Source of the DNA: a bacterium
Lineage (GTDB): Bacteria; Myxococcota_A; UBA9160; UBA4427
Direction of reading: 5' to 3'
Length of the DNA: 64,000 bases
NCBI GenBank assembly: GCA_024742285.1
Contig: JANSYR010000003.1
Location: 445,657-509,656, forward strand
Shown here: positions 61,140 to 64,000 of the stretch, one piece after another
How positions within the stretch are numbered: the first letter of the stretch is position 1
Layout of the letters: the number at the start of each line of letters is the position of its first letter
Program-made: the position numbers and the translations under genes
Notes under the pieces: generated by a model
Told to the model about the DNA's origin: nothing
Seen by the model: the letters and a program-made list of their open reading frames with translations, nothing else
The model's database searches: none

Positions 61140-61580
61140 ATGAAGTGGCTCGTCATCGCGGGTGGCACGCTCGTCGTGCTCGCGGTCGCGATGCCCGTCC
61201 TCATGTACGTCCAGGGGCGCCTGTCGAACCCCGGTGTCGAGGACGAGGTCCGCAACGATCCTTCGGGTGAGCGCGCGCAGAAGGTCATGCTCCTCACGCT
61301 GCCGTCCGGGAGGACGATCCCCGTGAACTTCCTCCGGGAGGACGGGCGCGTCTATGCGGGCGCGGACGGTTGGTGGTGGAAGGAGCTCCGCGACGGACCG
61401 CACGAGGTGACGGTCTTCGTGCAGGGCGAGGAGCTGTTCGGCCGTGCTCGCGCCGTCACCGATCAGCCCGAATATCGGAAGGACGTCTTCACCCGGCTTC
61501 GGCCGACGGCGCTCCCGGGCTTCGGGACGCTCGTCGAGGTCCTGCTCGATCCGAACGATCCGGGCGGCCCGGTTCGCTAG
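61140..61580 (+). CDS. Membrane-anchored F420-type split-barrel protein
   Basis: A 146-residue protein with an N-terminal transmembrane segment (about 4-24) and a small beta-barrel: LPSGRTIPVNFLRED, VYAGADGWWWKEL, VTVFVQGEELFGRARAV. The pattern of strands and the word order resemble deazaflavin-dependent nitroreductase/quinone reductase proteins, though by eye only. It starts 81 bases after the ketosteroid isomerase gene and may be cotranscribed with it. Confidence 0.6.
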   Translation: MKWLVIAGGTLVVLAVAMPVLMYVQGRLSNPGVEDEVRNDPSGERAQKVMLLTLPSGRTIPVNFLREDGRVYAGADGWWWKELRDGPHEVTVFVQGEELFGRARAVTDQPEYRKDVFTRLRPTALPGFGTLVEVLLDPNDPGGPVR

Positions 61581-61592
61581 TCGCGACGGCGT

Positions 61593-62633
61593 CTACAGGT
61601 TCCCCGCACACGCCACCGCGTTCTCGAGCATCCGGTCGACCCGGGCGAGTACGTGATCGACGTCGGTTCCGCCGCCGAGGCCCCCCGCGGCCCCGGCTCG
61701 GAGACGCGCGGCGACCCCTTCGACGAGGCAGGCCATCTTCCACCAGCTGAAGGCCCGGTAGTAGTCGACCTGCGAGAGGTCGAAGCCGGAGCGGTCGGCG
61801 TACATCGCGATCGCCTCGGCGCGGCGCGGAAAGGCCGGGTGGCGCGTCGGCGAGGGCGAGCCGAAGTCGTGCTCCTCGTCGGGGTCGGTCCAGTAGAGCA
61901 CGGACCACACGAAGTCGGCGACGGGGTCGCCCAGGGTGCAGAGCTCCCAGTCGAGGACGGCGCGGATCCGGAAGTCGCGCCCGAGCACGGTGTTGTCGAA
62001 GCGGTAGTCGCCGTGGACCAGGCCGCAGCCCTGCTGCGCGGGCACGTGCTTCGAGAGCGTCTCGTGGAGCTCGTAGACGACCGGCAGCTCGCGACCCTTC
62101 GACGCCTCGAACTGACGAAGCCAGCGCGCGAGCTGTCGCTCGACGTAGGCGTCGCGCCGACCGAGATCGCCGAGTCCGACGGCGTCCGCGTCGAGCTTCG
62201 CCATCGCGACCTGTACGTCGATCAGGGACTCGGCGGCCGTCCGGCAGGCGTCCGCGTCCATGTCCTTCGCGTCCTCCGGACCACGGAGGATCCGTCCCTC
62301 GGCGAAGCCCATCACGTAGAACTCGGCCCCGATCACCGAGACGTCCTCGCAGTAGGCGACCGCATCCGGAACCGGGATGCCGCATTCCGGGTGGGCGTGG
62401 AGCGCCTCGATGATCCGCCACTCGCGACCCATCTCGTGCGCCGTCGCGATCCGCGCCCGCTCCGGCGGGCGGCGAAGCGCCCAGCGATGCCCGTCGGGGC
62501 GCTCGACCACGTAGGTCAGGTTCGAGCCGCCGGCGGCGACGAGCTCGAAGGAGAGCTCGGCGTCCGCTCCTTCGACGTTCTCCGCGAGCCAGGACCGGAT
62601 CGCGGGCAGGTCGAGTCCTCGCACCTCGCTCAT
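61593..62633 (-). CDS. APH-family phosphotransferase (ACAD10/11-like)
   Basis: A 346-residue kinase-fold protein. Key residues: the catalytic HGDYRFDN loop (His-Gly-Asp), the metal-binding DWELCTLGDP and the N-lobe GGSNLTY. This is the branch encoded with acyl-CoA dehydrogenases and linked to phosphorylation of hydroxyacyl-CoA intermediates in fatty-acid or cholesterol side-chain breakdown. No acyl-CoA dehydrogenase is adjacent. Its start is 19 bases from the end of the esterase gene upstream on the same strand. Confidence 0.9.
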   Translation of the reverse strand: MSEVRGLDLPAIRSWLAENVEGADAELSFELVAAGGSNLTYVVERPDGHRWALRRPPERARIATAHEMGREWRIIEALHAHPECGIPVPDAVAYCEDVSVIGAEFYVMGFAEGRILRGPEDAKDMDADACRTAAESLIDVQVAMAKLDADAVGLGDLGRRDAYVERQLARWLRQFEASKGRELPVVYELHETLSKHVPAQQGCGLVHGDYRFDNTVLGRDFRIRAVLDWELCTLGDPVADFVWSVLYWTDPDEEHDFGSPSPTRHPAFPRRAEAIAMYADRSGFDLSQVDYYRAFSWWKMACLVEGVAARLRAGAAGGLGGGTDVDHVLARVDRMLENAVACAGNL

Positions 62634-62652
62634 CGTTCGCGCGCCTCGTGCA

Positions 62653-63570
62653 TCAGAAGCCCGACGTCGGGGCGTCGGGGTTCAGCGCCGCGCCGAGGGC
62701 GGCGTTGTACACGGTGAACGCGACTCCGGCGGTCCGCGGATCGAGGGGATCGGCGCCGTGATAGGCGCCGGGGCAGTTGTAGAGCTCGACTTCGATCCCG
62801 GCGGCGAGCAGGTCGAGTCCGTACTGGATGCCTTCGTCCCGGAGCGGGTCGAGGCCGTTCGTCTGGATGAAGGCCGGCGGGAGTCCGCTCAGGTCCTCCG
62901 CCCGACCCGGCGCCGCGTAGGCCGGCGTCTTCTCGCGGTCGAAGTCCTCGCCCAGATAGTGGAGCCACATGCCCTCGGCGGCGGCCGCGTTGAACCCCGG
63001 GGTCCCCGGCCCCGCCTGACCCATCGAGGGCGTGTTCAAGCGGTCGTCGATCACCGGAATCATCATCGCCTGGTAGCTGATCTCCGGTCCTCCCCGGTCT
63101 CGTGCCATCAGGGTGATCGCCGCCGTGAGGGCGCCGCCGGCGCTCCCCCCGGTCACGACCAGGCGGTCGAGATCGGCGCCGAGCGCGTCGGCGTTGTCTG
63201 CGGCCCAGAGCAGGGCCGCATAACAGTCTTCGGGCGCGGCGGGGTAGGGGTGCTCCGGCGCGAGCCGGTAGTCGACGGAGACGAGGACGCAGTGGTGGTT
63301 CATCGACCAGTTCGCCTCCATTCCGGCGAAGGTCTCGGGATGGAGGAAGCAGAACGCGCCGCCGTGGAAATGGACGAGGAGCGGCAGCGCGCCCTCCGCA
63401 TCCTTCGGGCGATAGACGAGAACGCGGACGTCCGGGGCGCCCTTCGGGCCGGGGACGAAGCGCTCTTCGATGTCGAGTCGCTCGCGGTGCTCGTCGGTCA
63501 GCTCCATCCCGGGGAACAGATCCTCGGGCAGGCTGCGATCGATCGGTAGGAGCTTGTCGGCGCGGGGCAT
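62653..63570 (-). CDS. HSL-type alpha/beta hydrolase (esterase)
   Basis: A 305-residue esterase of the hormone-sensitive lipase family. Oxyanion motif HFHGGAF, nucleophile in GGSAGG (Gly-Gly-Ser-Ala-Gly-Gly), Asp in QTNGLDPLRDEG and His in CPGAYHGAD complete the site. Substrates are usually short-chain or steroid esters. Good Shine-Dalgarno-like GGAGG precedes the ATG at 63570. It forms a two-gene unit with the phosphotransferase. Confidence 0.92.
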   Translation of the reverse strand: MPRADKLLPIDRSLPEDLFPGMELTDEHRERLDIEERFVPGPKGAPDVRVLVYRPKDAEGALPLLVHFHGGAFCFLHPETFAGMEANWSMNHHCVLVSVDYRLAPEHPYPAAPEDCYAALLWAADNADALGADLDRLVVTGGSAGGALTAAITLMARDRGGPEISYQAMMIPVIDDRLNTPSMGQAGPGTPGFNAAAAEGMWLHYLGEDFDREKTPAYAAPGRAEDLSGLPPAFIQTNGLDPLRDEGIQYGLDLLAAGIEVELYNCPGAYHGADPLDPRTAGVAFTVYNAALGAALNPDAPTSGF

Positions 63571-63672
63571 GTTCTTCCTCCAGCGGAGATCCTATCACGC
63601 GGAAGGAGTCGTCGAGTCGGTCATCTCGGGCTTGCGATAGGCTTTCTGGGACTCCGATCGAGGTGCCAAGCC

Positions 63673-64000
63673 ATGAACGCGACCGATCTCCTTCGCCCTG
63701 CCTTCCTGCTCGCCGCCTGGACCCTGGTGATCACGGCCTGGATGTTCGTGACGCGGATCCCGACGATGGCGAAGCTGAAGATCGATCCGCAGGACGCGCG
63801 CGACACTTCGCGCCTGAACGACCTGCTCCCCCACGAAGTGCAGCGGGTCGCGCGGAACTACAACCATCTCTTCGAGCAGCCGACGCTCTACTACGCGGTC
63901 GTGCTCATGATCGCGACGATCGGCGCCGTCGACGAACTCCACGTCGCCTGCTCGTGGGCGTTCATGGGGCTGCGCGTCGCTCACTCCTGCGTCCAGGCGA
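63673..64000 (+). CDS. MAPEG family membrane protein (partial, runs off the window)
   Basis: The first 109 residues of an integral membrane protein. TM1 is about residues 8-27; the loop NDLLPHEVQRVARNYNHLFEQPTLYYAV (read as VARNYNHLFEQPTLYY) is the MAPEG signature, in which Asn, Glu and Tyr residues bind glutathione in eukaryotic relatives; TM2 follows (AVVLMIATIGAV). The bacterial members are of unclear role. The 3' end lies beyond the right edge. Confidence 0.85.
   Translation, partial: MNATDLLRPAFLLAAWTLVITAWMFVTRIPTMAKLKIDPQDARDTSRLNDLLPHEVQRVARNYNHLFEQPTLYYAVVLMIATIGAVDELHVACSWAFMGLRVAHSCVQA

Overview
The window is about 64 kb of high-GC Gram-negative chromosome. It has TonB-receptor and outer-membrane barrel genes, many lipoproteins, and four proteins with PEP-CTERM-type sorting tails. 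It also carries three cytochromes P450, two LLM-type (F420/flavin) oxidoreductases, two deazaflavin-type split-barrel proteins, a Rieske oxygenase, a tungsten-type aldehyde ferredoxin oxidoreductase and a selenocysteine gene. This mix suggests an uncultured deltaproteobacterial-grade lineage (Myxococcota, Binatota or similar) with a large catabolic gene set. No rRNA, tRNA or universal marker gene is present, so the placement is inference.

Layout. 1-5 kb: start of a sodium:solute symporter unit (DUF4212), a P450, an M23 peptidase, a seven-repeat HAF protein and a GST. 4.8-11.3 kb: a surface-protein cluster in which two tandem-duplicated PEP-CTERM proteins, each with its own terminator, sit between two paralogous helical-repeat proteins. 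11.4-18.2 kb: a barrel-like protein, a TonB-dependent receptor, a complete insertion sequence with inverted ends, and a membrane-anchored sulfatase-like protein. 18.4-22.2 kb: a TPR lipoprotein followed by another PEP-CTERM protein with a strong terminator. 22.3-24.1 kb: a two-gene unit ending in a UGSC-family selenoprotein, read through an in-frame UGA followed by a SECIS-like hairpin.

24-51 kb is a dense catabolic and detoxification region: P450s, amidohydrolases, TauD-type dioxygenase, NTF2-like proteins, SDRs, LLM oxidoreductases, an MFS transporter, a Rieske oxygenase, a zinc alcohol dehydrogenase and a Crp/Fnr regulator. Its clearest unit is 37.7-42.25 kb: TetR, FAD aromatic hydroxylase, two-domain VOC (extradiol-type) dioxygenase and FAH-family hydrolase, controlled by a perfect 20-bp palindrome. 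One gene here, an N-acyl-D-amino-acid deacylase, is broken by a single in-frame amber codon.

51-64 kb mixes small lipoproteins, PpnP, a fourth PEP-CTERM protein, a Fur-box-controlled 73-residue protein, a MoaD-like protein, the aldehyde ferredoxin oxidoreductase, a ketosteroid isomerase with all three catalytic residues, an APH-type kinase, an HSL-type esterase and a partial MAPEG protein.

A recurring oddity is short GC-rich tandem repeats placed just past stop codons, mostly where two genes converge. Two of these repeat families recur at distant convergent junctions. Long open frames opposite many genes are a by-product of high GC and are not annotated.
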